Source of the DNA: Chakrabartia godavariana
GTDB lineage: Bacteria > Pseudomonadota > Alphaproteobacteria > Sphingomonadales > Sphingomonadaceae
NCBI GenBank assembly: GCA_005518185.1
Contig: RKSN01000001.1
Coordinates: forward strand, 1,116,501 to 1,180,500
Length of the DNA stretch: 64,000 nucleotides
Direction of reading: 5' to 3'
Shown here piece after piece: positions 56,930 through 64,000 of the stretch (position 1 is its first letter; each line of letters opens with the position of its first letter). The translations under genes were made by a program, and so were the position numbers. The notes under the pieces are model-generated. The model was given only the letters and a program-made list of their open reading frames with translations, did not search any database and had not been told where the DNA came from.

Positions 56930-58361
56930 GCCAGGTCACTCCATCGCGTTCGGCCAGTGCGATTGCGGCGCTCGGCCCCCAGCTTCCCGCCGTGTAGGGC
57001 TTGGGTTCCAGCCCATTGTCGGCCCAGGACTGGCGGATGGCGTCCACCCAGTGCCACTGCGCCTCCACCTCATCACGCCGCACGAACAGCGTCTGGTCGC
57101 CCTCCACAAGGTCGAGCAGGAGCCGCTCATAGGCGATGCGCTTGCGGGCGCCCGCAAAGGCGTTCGGCATCGAGATGTCGAGCGGCACCTCACGCAGCCG
57201 CACCCCGCCACGATCCAGACCGGGGACCTTTGCCATCACCGACATCCGGACATTCTCCTGCGGCTGGATACCGATGATGAGGCGGTTCGGTTCCGTCTGC
57301 GCGCCATGGCCGGCAAAGATCGAATGCGGGATGGGCTTGAACTGGATCGCGATCTCGGTCTTGCGTTCGGGCAGCCGCTTGCCGGTCCGGAGATAGAAGG
57401 GCACGCCCTTCCAGCGCCAATTGTCGACATGCGCTTTCAGCGCGACAAATGTCTCGGTCGATGATGTCGCGCCAAGCTCCTCATCATAGCCGGGCACAGC
57501 AACGCCCGCGATCGCACCTGCCTTATACTGTCCGGTCACGCTCTCGCTCGGCTCCACAGCCCGCAGTGAGCGGAGCACCTTCACCTTTTCATCGCGCACC
57601 GCCGTTGCATCAAAGCTCGACGGCGGCTCCATCGCGACGAGTGCCAGGAGCTGCAGCATATGGTTCTGCACCATGTCGCGCAGCGCCCCCGCGCCATCAT
57701 AAAAGCCGACGCGGCCTTCAAGCCCGACGGTTTCGGCCACGGTGATCTGCACATGATCGATGTGGCTCGCATTCCAGAGCGGCTCGAACAGAATATTGGC
57801 AAAGCGCAGGGCCAAGAGGTTCTGGACCGTTTCCTTGCCAAGATAATGGTCGATCCGGAAAATCTGGTCTTCGCTAAAGACGGCGGCGACCGCGTCATTG
57901 ATCTGCTGGCTGGTGGCAAGATCGGTGCCCAGCGGCTTTTCAAGGCCGATGCGCGTGTGCTTCTGCGCCAGCCCGGTCGCCGCCAGACCGGCAATCGTGC
58001 GCTCGAACAGCGAAGGGGCGGTCGACAGGAAGATGGCCAGCCCGTCCTTGGGCGTACCAACCTTCGCGGCCAGCGCCGGAAATTCATCCGGCACCGAGGC
58101 GTCGACCTTCTGATAATAGAGGCAGTTCAGAAATGCCGGGATCGCGCTCTTGCGGTCTTCGGGCAGATAGGTTTCCAGCGCTGTCGCCGCAAACGCCCGG
58201 AAACTCTCATCGGTCATGTCCGAACGCGCGGTGCCGAAGATTTCAAGATCCTGGCGGACCAGCCCGTCGGCATGAAGCGCACACAGCGAGGGCAGCAGCA
58301 TCCGCTGCGAAAGATCCCCTGATGCGCCAAACAAGATCAATTTGTCGGCTACAAAGCCCAT
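56922..58361 (-). CDS. zwf: Glucose-6-phosphate 1-dehydrogenase
   Basis: First gene of the Entner-Doudoroff operon: glucose-6-phosphate + NAD(P)+ to 6-phosphogluconolactone. The coenzyme motif [16 protein letters not shown] starts at residue 11; the active-site [15 protein letters not shown] is intact. Length 479 aa is normal. The lactonase gene pgl, which often follows zwf in this group, is absent: edd begins inside the zwf end. Confidence 0.96.
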   Translation of the reverse strand: MGFVADKLILFGASGDLSQRMLLPSLCALHADGLVRQDLEIFGTARSDMTDESFRAFAATALETYLPEDRKSAIPAFLNCLYYQKVDASVPDEFPALAAKVGTPKDGLAIFLSTAPSLFERTIAGLAATGLAQKHTRIGLEKPLGTDLATSQQINDAVAAVFSEDQIFRIDHYLGKETVQNLLALRFANILFEPLWNASHIDHVQITVAETVGLEGRVGFYDGAGALRDMVQNHMLQLLALVAMEPPSSFDATAVRDEKVKVLRSLRAVEPSESVTGQYKAGAIAGVAVPGYDEELGATSSTETFVALKAHVDNWRWKGVPFYLRTGKRLPERKTEIAIQFKPIPHSIFAGHGAQTEPNRLIIGIQPQENVRMSVMAKVPGLDRGGVRLREVPLDISMPNAFAGARKRIAYERLLLDLVEGDQTLFVRRDEVEAQWHWVDAIRQSWADNGLEPKPYTAGSWGPSAAIALAERDGVTWHE

Positions 58362-58479
58362 TGTTCATCTGCCCGTTGGTGTTCCCCTCCCGGCACTAGG
58401 GCATTTGTCGCGAGAGACAACTTTCCTGCATACGGATGCACGTCGGCGCCTCGCCGGGGCGCACGCAGCATCTCGTCTG

Positions 58480-58503
58480 AAAAGCACTCCCGGCGACCGG
58501 GAG
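58480..58503 (-). terminator. Rho-independent terminator of the YeiH-type gene
   Basis: On the minus strand a perfect 7-bp stem CTCCCGG-TCG-CCGGGAG is followed by TGCTTTTC, 8 bases after the YeiH stop. It insulates zwf from upstream transcription. The remaining spacer 58362–58479 must carry the zwf promoter; a short inverted repeat TTGTC-N6-GACAA (about 58405–58420) is the only other structure noticed. Confidence 0.75.
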
Positions 58504-58511
58504 AGGCGCGA

Positions 58512-59627
58512 TTAAAGCCAGAAAAGGACCAGCATGAGCGCGGTGCAGAAACTCACAAGAGTTGCCGTCACGACAGGGATCGTCGCCCGCCAGCCCATCT
58601 CCATCAGCAGATCCATCCGGCTGCGCATTGCCGTTGCTGTGACCGCGGCCAGAAGCAGACCCTTTGAGACGCCGAGCGCAATTTCGACGAACCGATGGGG
58701 GATAGTGACCATCGAATTGATCGCGACCACGGCGAGAAAGGCGGTGATGAACCAGGGCAAGGCGAGCCGACGCCACAAGGGGGCGCCCGCCCCCTGCCCG
58801 TCCCGGCCAACCATCAGCGACACAAGCGCGATAACTGGGGCCAACAAGGCCACGCGGGCGAGCTTCACAATCGTCGCGTAGCTGCCCGCCGCATCGGAAA
58901 AGGCATATCCGCCGCCAATCGCCTGCGCCACATCATGGATCGACGCGCCGATCAGGAACCCCGCCTGTGCGTCGCTGAGGTGCAGCATCGTCGCGAGCAC
59001 AGGGTAAAGCGACATCGCGATCGCGCTGGCCAGAGAGATACCAACGAGCGTGAGCGCGAACTGCGCCTGGCTCAGCCGGTCGCGTCCAATCACACCATAG
59101 AGCGCGAGCGCGGCACTTGCGCCGCAGATCGCCGTCGATCCCCCCGCAAGCAGACCTGCATATTGACCCTGCCCCGCGATGCGCGCGCCAACGATCCCGG
59201 CGAGGATTGTGGCACCCATCACGACCAGAAGCGCCGCAAAGGGCGCGGCCCCCAGCGCCGCAATTTGCGCGAGCGTAACCTGCAGGCCCAGAATGACGAT
59301 GCCCCAGCGCAGCCCAGTCCGCGAGGCGAAATCAAGCCCGGCATGCGTCCGCACATCGCGGGCGACGAAGTTCAGCGACAGCCCGATCAGAAGGCCCAGC
59401 AGAATGATCGGAAATTGATAATGTTCGGCAAGCCAGGCAGCGGCCGCCGCAGCGACGCCGCAGATCGCCAGCCCGGGAAGCAGCACGAGGCGCTCGGACG
59501 GCGTGTCCGACTGCGGCTCTTCGACACCCGCCAGATGCATCTCGCCGAAAAGGTCGCCGCCATAAGGGAGCGCGTCCCAATCCAATCCCTGACGGCGGCC
59601 CGCGCCGGACATGTCTTGCGGTGTCAT
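58512..59627 (-). CDS. YeiH/UPF0324 family putative exporter
   Basis: 371-aa membrane protein with about ten helices. An N-terminal cytosolic stretch (~45 residues) precedes family segments FPIILLGLLIGLSLNFVA, LLAGGSTAICGASAALA and FLIGASIHDVAQAIGGGYAF. The family is annotated 'putative sulfate exporter', but its substrate is poorly proven. AAAAGG precedes ATG 59627. Divergent from the MFS gene over 78 bases, with its own terminator. Confidence 0.87.
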   Translation of the reverse strand: MTPQDMSGAGRRQGLDWDALPYGGDLFGEMHLAGVEEPQSDTPSERLVLLPGLAICGVAAAAAAWLAEHYQFPIILLGLLIGLSLNFVARDVRTHAGLDFASRTGLRWGIVILGLQVTLAQIAALGAAPFAALLVVMGATILAGIVGARIAGQGQYAGLLAGGSTAICGASAALALYGVIGRDRLSQAQFALTLVGISLASAIAMSLYPVLATMLHLSDAQAGFLIGASIHDVAQAIGGGYAFSDAAGSYATIVKLARVALLAPVIALVSLMVGRDGQGAGAPLWRRLALPWFITAFLAVVAINSMVTIPHRFVEIALGVSKGLLLAAVTATAMRSRMDLLMEMGWRATIPVVTATLVSFCTALMLVLFWL

Positions 59628-59705
59628 AATGCCTTTTCTTATCGCCTCATCGCGCTAGGATGCAAGCGACAGCGCCCGCGCAACGGGTCGTGCAGGAGAA
59701 AATGG

Positions 59706-60938
59706 ATGAAAGTTGAAGGATCGGCGCCGCCGACAAACCGCGCAGTGACGCTTTTGATTGTCCTTCTCTTTCTTGGAAATGCCCTGAATTACGTTGATCG
59801 TCAGGTCCTCGCCCTGCTCAAGCCAACGCTGGAGGCGGAATTTGGCTGGAGCGACGCCGACTATGCACATCTCGGATCGGCTTTCCAGTTTGCGGCCGCC
59901 GGCGCGCTGCTGGCTGTCGGCTGGTTTGTGGACCGGCTGGGCGTGCGCTGGGCCTATGCGATTGCAGTCGCCGTCTGGAGCATGGCGGGCGCAGCCCACG
60001 CGCTTGCCAATTCAGTGCAGCAATTCGTGACAGCCCGCGTGGTTCTGGCCATCGGGGAAACCGTTTCAACGCCTGCGGGCCTGAAGGCCGCTGCGCTCTA
60101 TGTTCCCCCTGAAAAGCGCAATCTGGCGATCGGTGTGGTGAACACCGCGTCCAACATCGGTGCGATCATTACCCCGATCCTGATCCCGCCCTTCGCCGTT
60201 GCCTTTGGCTGGAAGGCAGCGTTTGTGGTCACAGGTGCGCTCGGCTTCTTCTGGCTGGCCGCCTGGTGGCTGGGCACCGGCAAGCTCGTCCCTGTCGGCA
60301 AGGTACCGGAGCGTGCGCCCGTTGCGTGGAGCACGCTACTGCAGGACCGGCGGAGCTGGGCCGTCATTGGCGCCAAATTCCTGACCGACTGCGTCTGGTG
60401 GTTCGTCCTGTTCTGGATGCCGGACTTCTTTTCGCGCGTGTTCGGGATGAAGCAGGCGCAGCTGGGCTGGCCCATTGCCATCATCTTCTCGCTCGCAGCG
60501 CTTGGCGCCGTGACATCGGGCGGCCTCTTCCCGCTGCTGCGCGCGCGCGGATGGACGATGAACCGCGCCCGCAAGATGTCGATGCTCCTCTTTGCGCTCG
60601 TCGTTCTGGCAATGCCCCTCGCGCTCGCGACGCGGGACCCTTGGCTGGCAGCGGTCCTGATCGGCCTCGGCCTCTTCGCCCATCAGGGTTTTTCGACCAA
60701 CATTTTCGGAATGACAGCAGACATCGTGCCCGCGACCCGCATCGCGAGCGTGATCGCACTGGGGGCCGTGGCGGGCAATCTGGCGGGCATGGGGATCATC
60801 GAACTGGCCGGCTGGTCGCTGCAGAACAACCATGGCTATACGCCGATGTTCGCGATTTGCGGCGTGGCCTATCTCGCCGCACTTGCCTTCATCCACATGG
60901 TCCTGCCGAACCTCGACACCGCCGCAGAAAAACCCTGA
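59706..60938 (+). CDS. MFS transporter, ACS/ExuT-like
   Basis: 410 aa, 12 predicted helices. The first helix LLIVLLFLGNALNYVDRQVLALLKP and the loop motif VDRLGVRWAYAIAVAVWSMA match the anion:cation symporter group that includes hexuronate (ExuT) carriers. FSTNIFGMTADIVPATRIAS is also typical. Start ATG 59706 has AGGAG upstream; the much longer frame upstream lies opposite the YeiH gene. Likely substrate: a sugar acid or other organic anion; not provable from sequence. Confidence 0.85.
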   Translation: MKVEGSAPPTNRAVTLLIVLLFLGNALNYVDRQVLALLKPTLEAEFGWSDADYAHLGSAFQFAAAGALLAVGWFVDRLGVRWAYAIAVAVWSMAGAAHALANSVQQFVTARVVLAIGETVSTPAGLKAAALYVPPEKRNLAIGVVNTASNIGAIITPILIPPFAVAFGWKAAFVVTGALGFFWLAAWWLGTGKLVPVGKVPERAPVAWSTLLQDRRSWAVIGAKFLTDCVWWFVLFWMPDFFSRVFGMKQAQLGWPIAIIFSLAALGAVTSGGLFPLLRARGWTMNRARKMSMLLFALVVLAMPLALATRDPWLAAVLIGLGLFAHQGFSTNIFGMTADIVPATRIASVIALGAVAGNLAGMGIIELAGWSLQNNHGYTPMFAICGVAYLAALAFIHMVLPNLDTAAEKP

Positions 60939-60955
60939 CGGCGCTTTCGTCGCCC

Positions 60956-60991
60956 AAAAAAAATGGCCCCCGCAGCGGACTGCGGAGGCCA
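60956..60991 (-). terminator. Rho-independent terminator of the TonB receptor gene
   Basis: On the minus strand a 12-bp stem with one mismatch (TGGCCTCCGCAG with CTGCGGGGGCCA, 4-base loop) is followed by eight T residues. It lies 25 bases after the receptor stop. Read from the other strand it also sits just after the MFS gene but lacks a strong T-run there (only TTTTGG further on). Confidence 0.85.
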
Positions 60992-61015
60992 ATGGGTTTT
61001 GGTTTGGTATCAACC

Positions 61016-63406
61016 TTAGAAGCTGTACCGGGCGCTGATGCCCCAATACCGATCCGCGTCGCGCGGGATCTGGTAGCGATAGGAGCCGCTGACGCCGCCG
61101 TTGACGATCGCGGCCGGATAGGCCTTGTCGAACAGGTTGCGGATCTGCGCGGTCACCTTCCACTTGTCGTTCGGGTCGACCAGACCGGCGGAGAGGTTGA
61201 ACAGCGTGTAGCCCGGAATGGTGCCGAAGCGCCGCTGGACCGCATCCGGCGCGAAGAGCGAAAGCTGCTTGGTCTGGCCGTTCATCGAACCCCCGAGCGT
61301 GATGTCGGCAAAGCTGCCGGTCTCGAAGCGATGGTCGGCAGAGATCGAGCCCTTCCAGCTCGGCGCATAGCCAAGCTTGGTACCTGCCGGGATGATCGCC
61401 GTGGCCGCCGCACCCGGAGCAACCTTGAACGAGTCAACATGCGCGTCGGTGTACGCCAGACCGCCGGTGATGGTGGTGTTGCGCGACGGACGATAGTTGA
61501 AGTCCAATTCGACACCACGGGTCGAGACTTCGCCCGCATTGGTGAAGCGCGTCACGACAACGCCCGCGACCAGATCAGGGTTGTTGGCCTGGAAGTTCTT
61601 ATACTTCGCATAGAAGCCCGCGAGGTTGAACGTCAGGCGGCCACCGAACAGGGTGTTCTTCAGGCCGACTTCGAACGAGTCCGACGTTTCCGGCTCGATC
61701 ACGTTCGTGCCCGTGGCCGTCAGGTTGAAGAACACGTTGAATGCCGGGCCCTTATAGCCACGGGCATAGCTCGCATAGGCCATGACCGCGTCGCTGATGT
61801 CGCCCTGCACGGCAATTTTGCCGGACAGGTTGTCATTGCTCGTCCGCGTCCGCCACGGCACGCCGTTCGATGCTGCCACGGCCTGCGTGACCGCTGCCGA
61901 CGGTGCGGTGCCTGCGGCGACCAGCGCCAGATAGCGGTCATAGACGCCCTGGTCGAAGTTCGGCTGGATGCCCGGCCCCGACAGCGGCGACACGCGCGAG
62001 TGGAAGACCGACAGCTTGTCATGCGTGTACCGCAGACCGCCGATGACACGGACGCTTTCACCCAGCTTCAACGTCCCCTGACCGAACAGGGCCAGGTTGT
62101 CGAAGACCGAACCAAATGTGGCGCTGCCATTGGGATTGGTCGACGCGTTTGCATTCGCGCTGCCGCACGGGATCAGGACGCCCGTCGGTGCACCAGTTGC
62201 CGCGGTGCAGGTGATCACGTTGCGCGCAAAGGTGCGTTCGCTTTCAGCACGCGAATAATAGCCACCAAGGACGTAAGACAGCGTCTGGTCGGCCGGCGAG
62301 GTCAGCCGGATTTCCTGGCTGAACGTGGTCGAGGTCTGCGGACCATTGTCATGCAGCTGGTTGAAGCCGACATAGGCCTTGTCCAGCCAGTCCCCGTCGC
62401 GGATTTCGGTGTTGTCCCACCCGCGATAGGCTGTGATCGAGGTCAGGGTATGGTCGCCGACGGCGACGTCAATCTGGCCCGAAACGCCCCAGCCCTTTTC
62501 CTTGGTCGACGTCTCAAGATTCTGAGCAACCTGACGGGTCTTTGCCCCGCGCGGCGTCGGCAGAACGCTGCTGAAGGCGAGGCTCGTGCTCGCAACGCCA
62601 GCACCGGTCAGCGGACCGGTTGCGATGATGTCAGCGCAGCAATCGTCGTCATTCTTGTAATAATCGGCAGCGAGGTAGACGCGCAGGTCGTCGCTCGGCT
62701 CGTAGAGATACTGGCCGCGGACGCCCCAGTGCTTGTAGCCGTTGACCCAATTGCGGGTCGTGACGTTGCGGATGTTCCCGTCATAGCTGCCGAGGAACGC
62801 CGTCAGGCGCGCCGCGCTGTCCTTGCCGATGGGGGCATTGATCGACCCCTTCAGGCGAACTTCCTTGCGGTCAAAATAGCTGGCTTCCACCGTGCCGCCG
62901 AATTCGCGCTTCGGCATCTGCGTCGTGATGTTGATCACGCCGGCCGAGGCGTTCTTGCCGAACAGCGTGCCCTGCGGGCCGCGCAGCACTTCGATCTGCG
63001 CCACATCGACGAGGTCGGAGAAGGCTTCACCCGAACGGGCGTAGACCACGCCATCGACGACCGTCGACACCGACGGCTCGCCCGCGATCGAGAAGGTCGC
63101 CGTGCCGACGCCGCGCAGGAAGATCGTCTGGTTGAGCGTCGTCCCTGACTTCAGGAAGTTGAGCGACGGCACGAGCTGAGTCGCCGACTCGAGGCTCGGG
63201 CGCGCGTTGTTGGCAAGCGACTCTCCCGAGATGACCGAGACTGCAACCGGAACCGACTGCAGGCTTTCCGAACGCTTCTGTGCCGTGACGATGATTTCGG
63301 TCGGGGCTTCGTCATCCGCGGCCTGCGCAAAGGCAGGCGCCGCAACAAGGCCGGCCAGCGCGAACGCTGCCGAAGCTTTGAGCATTGATTTAAAAGGGGT
63401 GTTCAT
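61016..63406 (-). CDS. TonB-dependent outer membrane receptor
   Basis: Signal peptide (SMLKASAAFALAGLVAAPAF, cleavage near AFAQA), TonB-box-like EIIVTAQKR, plug domain (VPVAVSVISGESLANNARPS; IEVLRGPQGTLFGKNASAGV), then a 22-strand-type barrel ending ISARYSF. Length 796 aa. Start ATG 63406 is fixed by a near-perfect GGAGGAGG. The family in sphingomonads imports sugars, siderophores and aromatics; the adjacent probable glycosidase and MFS gene favour a carbohydrate. No SusD-like partner is present. Confidence 0.93.
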   Translation of the reverse strand: MNTPFKSMLKASAAFALAGLVAAPAFAQAADDEAPTEIIVTAQKRSESLQSVPVAVSVISGESLANNARPSLESATQLVPSLNFLKSGTTLNQTIFLRGVGTATFSIAGEPSVSTVVDGVVYARSGEAFSDLVDVAQIEVLRGPQGTLFGKNASAGVINITTQMPKREFGGTVEASYFDRKEVRLKGSINAPIGKDSAARLTAFLGSYDGNIRNVTTRNWVNGYKHWGVRGQYLYEPSDDLRVYLAADYYKNDDDCCADIIATGPLTGAGVASTSLAFSSVLPTPRGAKTRQVAQNLETSTKEKGWGVSGQIDVAVGDHTLTSITAYRGWDNTEIRDGDWLDKAYVGFNQLHDNGPQTSTTFSQEIRLTSPADQTLSYVLGGYYSRAESERTFARNVITCTAATGAPTGVLIPCGSANANASTNPNGSATFGSVFDNLALFGQGTLKLGESVRVIGGLRYTHDKLSVFHSRVSPLSGPGIQPNFDQGVYDRYLALVAAGTAPSAAVTQAVAASNGVPWRTRTSNDNLSGKIAVQGDISDAVMAYASYARGYKGPAFNVFFNLTATGTNVIEPETSDSFEVGLKNTLFGGRLTFNLAGFYAKYKNFQANNPDLVAGVVVTRFTNAGEVSTRGVELDFNYRPSRNTTITGGLAYTDAHVDSFKVAPGAAATAIIPAGTKLGYAPSWKGSISADHRFETGSFADITLGGSMNGQTKQLSLFAPDAVQRRFGTIPGYTLFNLSAGLVDPNDKWKVTAQIRNLFDKAYPAAIVNGGVSGSYRYQIPRDADRYWGISARYSF

Positions 63407-63663
63407 AAATCCTCCTCCCAGTGCGAACCGCAGCTCGGGCACGGTCTGAACGTCCGTTTCCTGCCACTTGTGCCGCTTGAATTGCGATTCCCGCTTCGAT
63501 ATGTCAAGCGGTGTCACACGAGTCTCGGCGAGCGTGGCAAAGCCGCAACACTGGGGATGCCCCTCTGTTCCGGCCGCCGACACGGCTCCAGATGCGGATC
63601 GCACACCAAGTGCGGCCATTTACAGACAGAAGGCGCGGGTTTGCGTCGCAAAGGATGGGACGG
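63407..63663. promoter_or_regulatory. Divergent control region TonB receptor / GH31-like gene
   Basis: 257 bases with no gene recognised. On the minus strand a TTGACA (63507–63502) could be a -35 box for the receptor, but the matching -10 position reads CAATTC, a poor fit. GATTC and GAGTC (GANTC) sites are present. For the plus-strand gene, AAAGGA precedes ATG 63664. No operator could be assigned. Confidence 0.4.
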
Positions 63664-64000
63664 ATGCAGGACGGATTTTCGATGTGCGAGGGCGGGTTCG
63701 ACCTGCACTACGCGGGTCGATTGATCCTGTCGCACCGTGCCGGCAGTCCACCGCAGGACAGGGATCCGACAACGGGCCACGGCCCCCTCCCCGTTCTGAC
63801 GATGGCGCGTGGCGCCCCGCAGATTGAGATGGTGCGCGGCAATTTCCGGATCGAGGATGCCCCGAGCGGACTGATCACGCCGCTGGACGCCGTTCTGGAA
63901 GAGGGTGCGGTCACCCTCAGCGATGCGGACGGCCCGGCCGCGCGCCTGACCTTTTCGGGCCATCGTCTTGGCGTTGACCTGCTGCGCCCCGGCTATGACC
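63664..64000 (+). CDS. Probable GH31-family glycosidase, N-terminal part (cut by window edge)
   Basis: 112 codons visible from ATG 63664, open to the window end. The beta-sandwich-like N-terminus reads FSMCEGGFDLHYAGRLILSH, APQIEMVRGNFRIEDAP and LITPLDAV, resembling the N-terminal domain of GH31 alpha-glucosidase/alpha-xylosidase/sulfoquinovosidase-type enzymes. The catalytic domain is outside the window, so specificity cannot be judged. ATG 63655 and ATG 63691 are alternative starts; 63664 has the best ribosome-binding site (AAAGGA, 8-base spacing). Confidence 0.55.
   Translation, partial: MQDGFSMCEGGFDLHYAGRLILSHRAGSPPQDRDPTTGHGPLPVLTMARGAPQIEMVRGNFRIEDAPSGLITPLDAVLEEGAVTLSDADGPAARLTFSGHRLGVDLLRPGYD

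Noticed and set aside
55280-57277. 665-codon open frame opposite edd
   Set aside because: Antisense to edd and the end of zwf, both clear family members.
58695-59705. Upstream in-frame extension of the MFS transporter
   Set aside because: Lies opposite the YeiH-type gene; the transporter start at 59706 has a ribosome-binding site and a normal first helix.
60266-63148. 960-codon open frame overlapping the MFS gene and opposite the TonB receptor
   Set aside because: Its first part is out of frame with the MFS gene and the rest is antisense to the receptor and its terminator.
1-64000. tRNA, rRNA, CRISPR array, prophage or insertion sequence
   Set aside because: None was recognised on either strand; gaps are short and mostly explained by promoters, leaders or hairpins.

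Overview
The window is GC-rich chromosomal DNA from an alphaproteobacterium, most probably a member of the Sphingomonadaceae. The reasons are the cell-cycle regulator GcrA, the ChvI/ChvG–HprK–RapZ–PTS block beside pckA, an Entner-Doudoroff operon (zwf-edd-glk-eda), a complete XrtA (exosortase A) exopolysaccharide locus, and a long outer-membrane TonB receptor. No tRNA, rRNA, CRISPR array, integrase or insertion sequence was recognised.

Layout. Positions 1–9.6 kb, minus strand: the conserved rpsB-tsf-pyrH-frr-uppS-cdsA-dxr-rseP-bamA cluster linking translation, isoprenoid/phospholipid synthesis and envelope biogenesis; bamA runs off the left edge. 9.7–15.8 kb, minus: queE-queC (deazaguanine), a secreted DUF3617-like protein, argD-argF-hslO, and an ABC-2 permease. 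15.8–19.0 kb, plus: gcrA, parE and a lipoprotein cytochrome c. 19.0–22.0 kb, minus: a CoA-ester lyase, a DUF937 protein and pckA. 22.2–27.6 kb, plus: chvI, chvG, hprK, rapZ, an EIIA-Man-like protein, HPr, an rRNA methyltransferase and a GFA-like protein. 27.6–30.7 kb, minus: a low-GC HEAT-repeat gene, rmuC, def and recR. 30.8–32.7 kb, plus: fmt, truA and a small ORF.

32.7–50.8 kb is the XrtA/PEP-CTERM-associated locus. A long minus-strand run encodes amidotransferase, exosortase A fused to an EpsI-like domain, glycosyltransferase, FemAB-like protein, polysaccharide deacetylase, AAA-type ATPase, outer-membrane protein, tyrosine autokinase, chain-length determinant, export lipoprotein, PLP decarboxylase and acyl-CoA ligase. 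A divergent plus-strand run encodes GNAT-like protein, acyl carrier protein and two hydrolases. The first group makes and exports an exopolysaccharide and processes PEP-CTERM proteins. The second looks like a small carrier-protein-dependent pathway of unknown product. No PEP-CTERM substrate was seen in the window.

50.8–58.4 kb: trxB, a stand-alone receiver protein, galE, and the Entner-Doudoroff operon, which lacks pgl. 58.5–64 kb: a YeiH-type transporter, an MFS sugar-acid-type transporter, a TonB-dependent receptor and the start of a probable GH31 glycosidase, together a candidate sugar-uptake locus. Many neighbouring genes overlap by 4 bases (ATGA/GTGA), indicating tight translational coupling.
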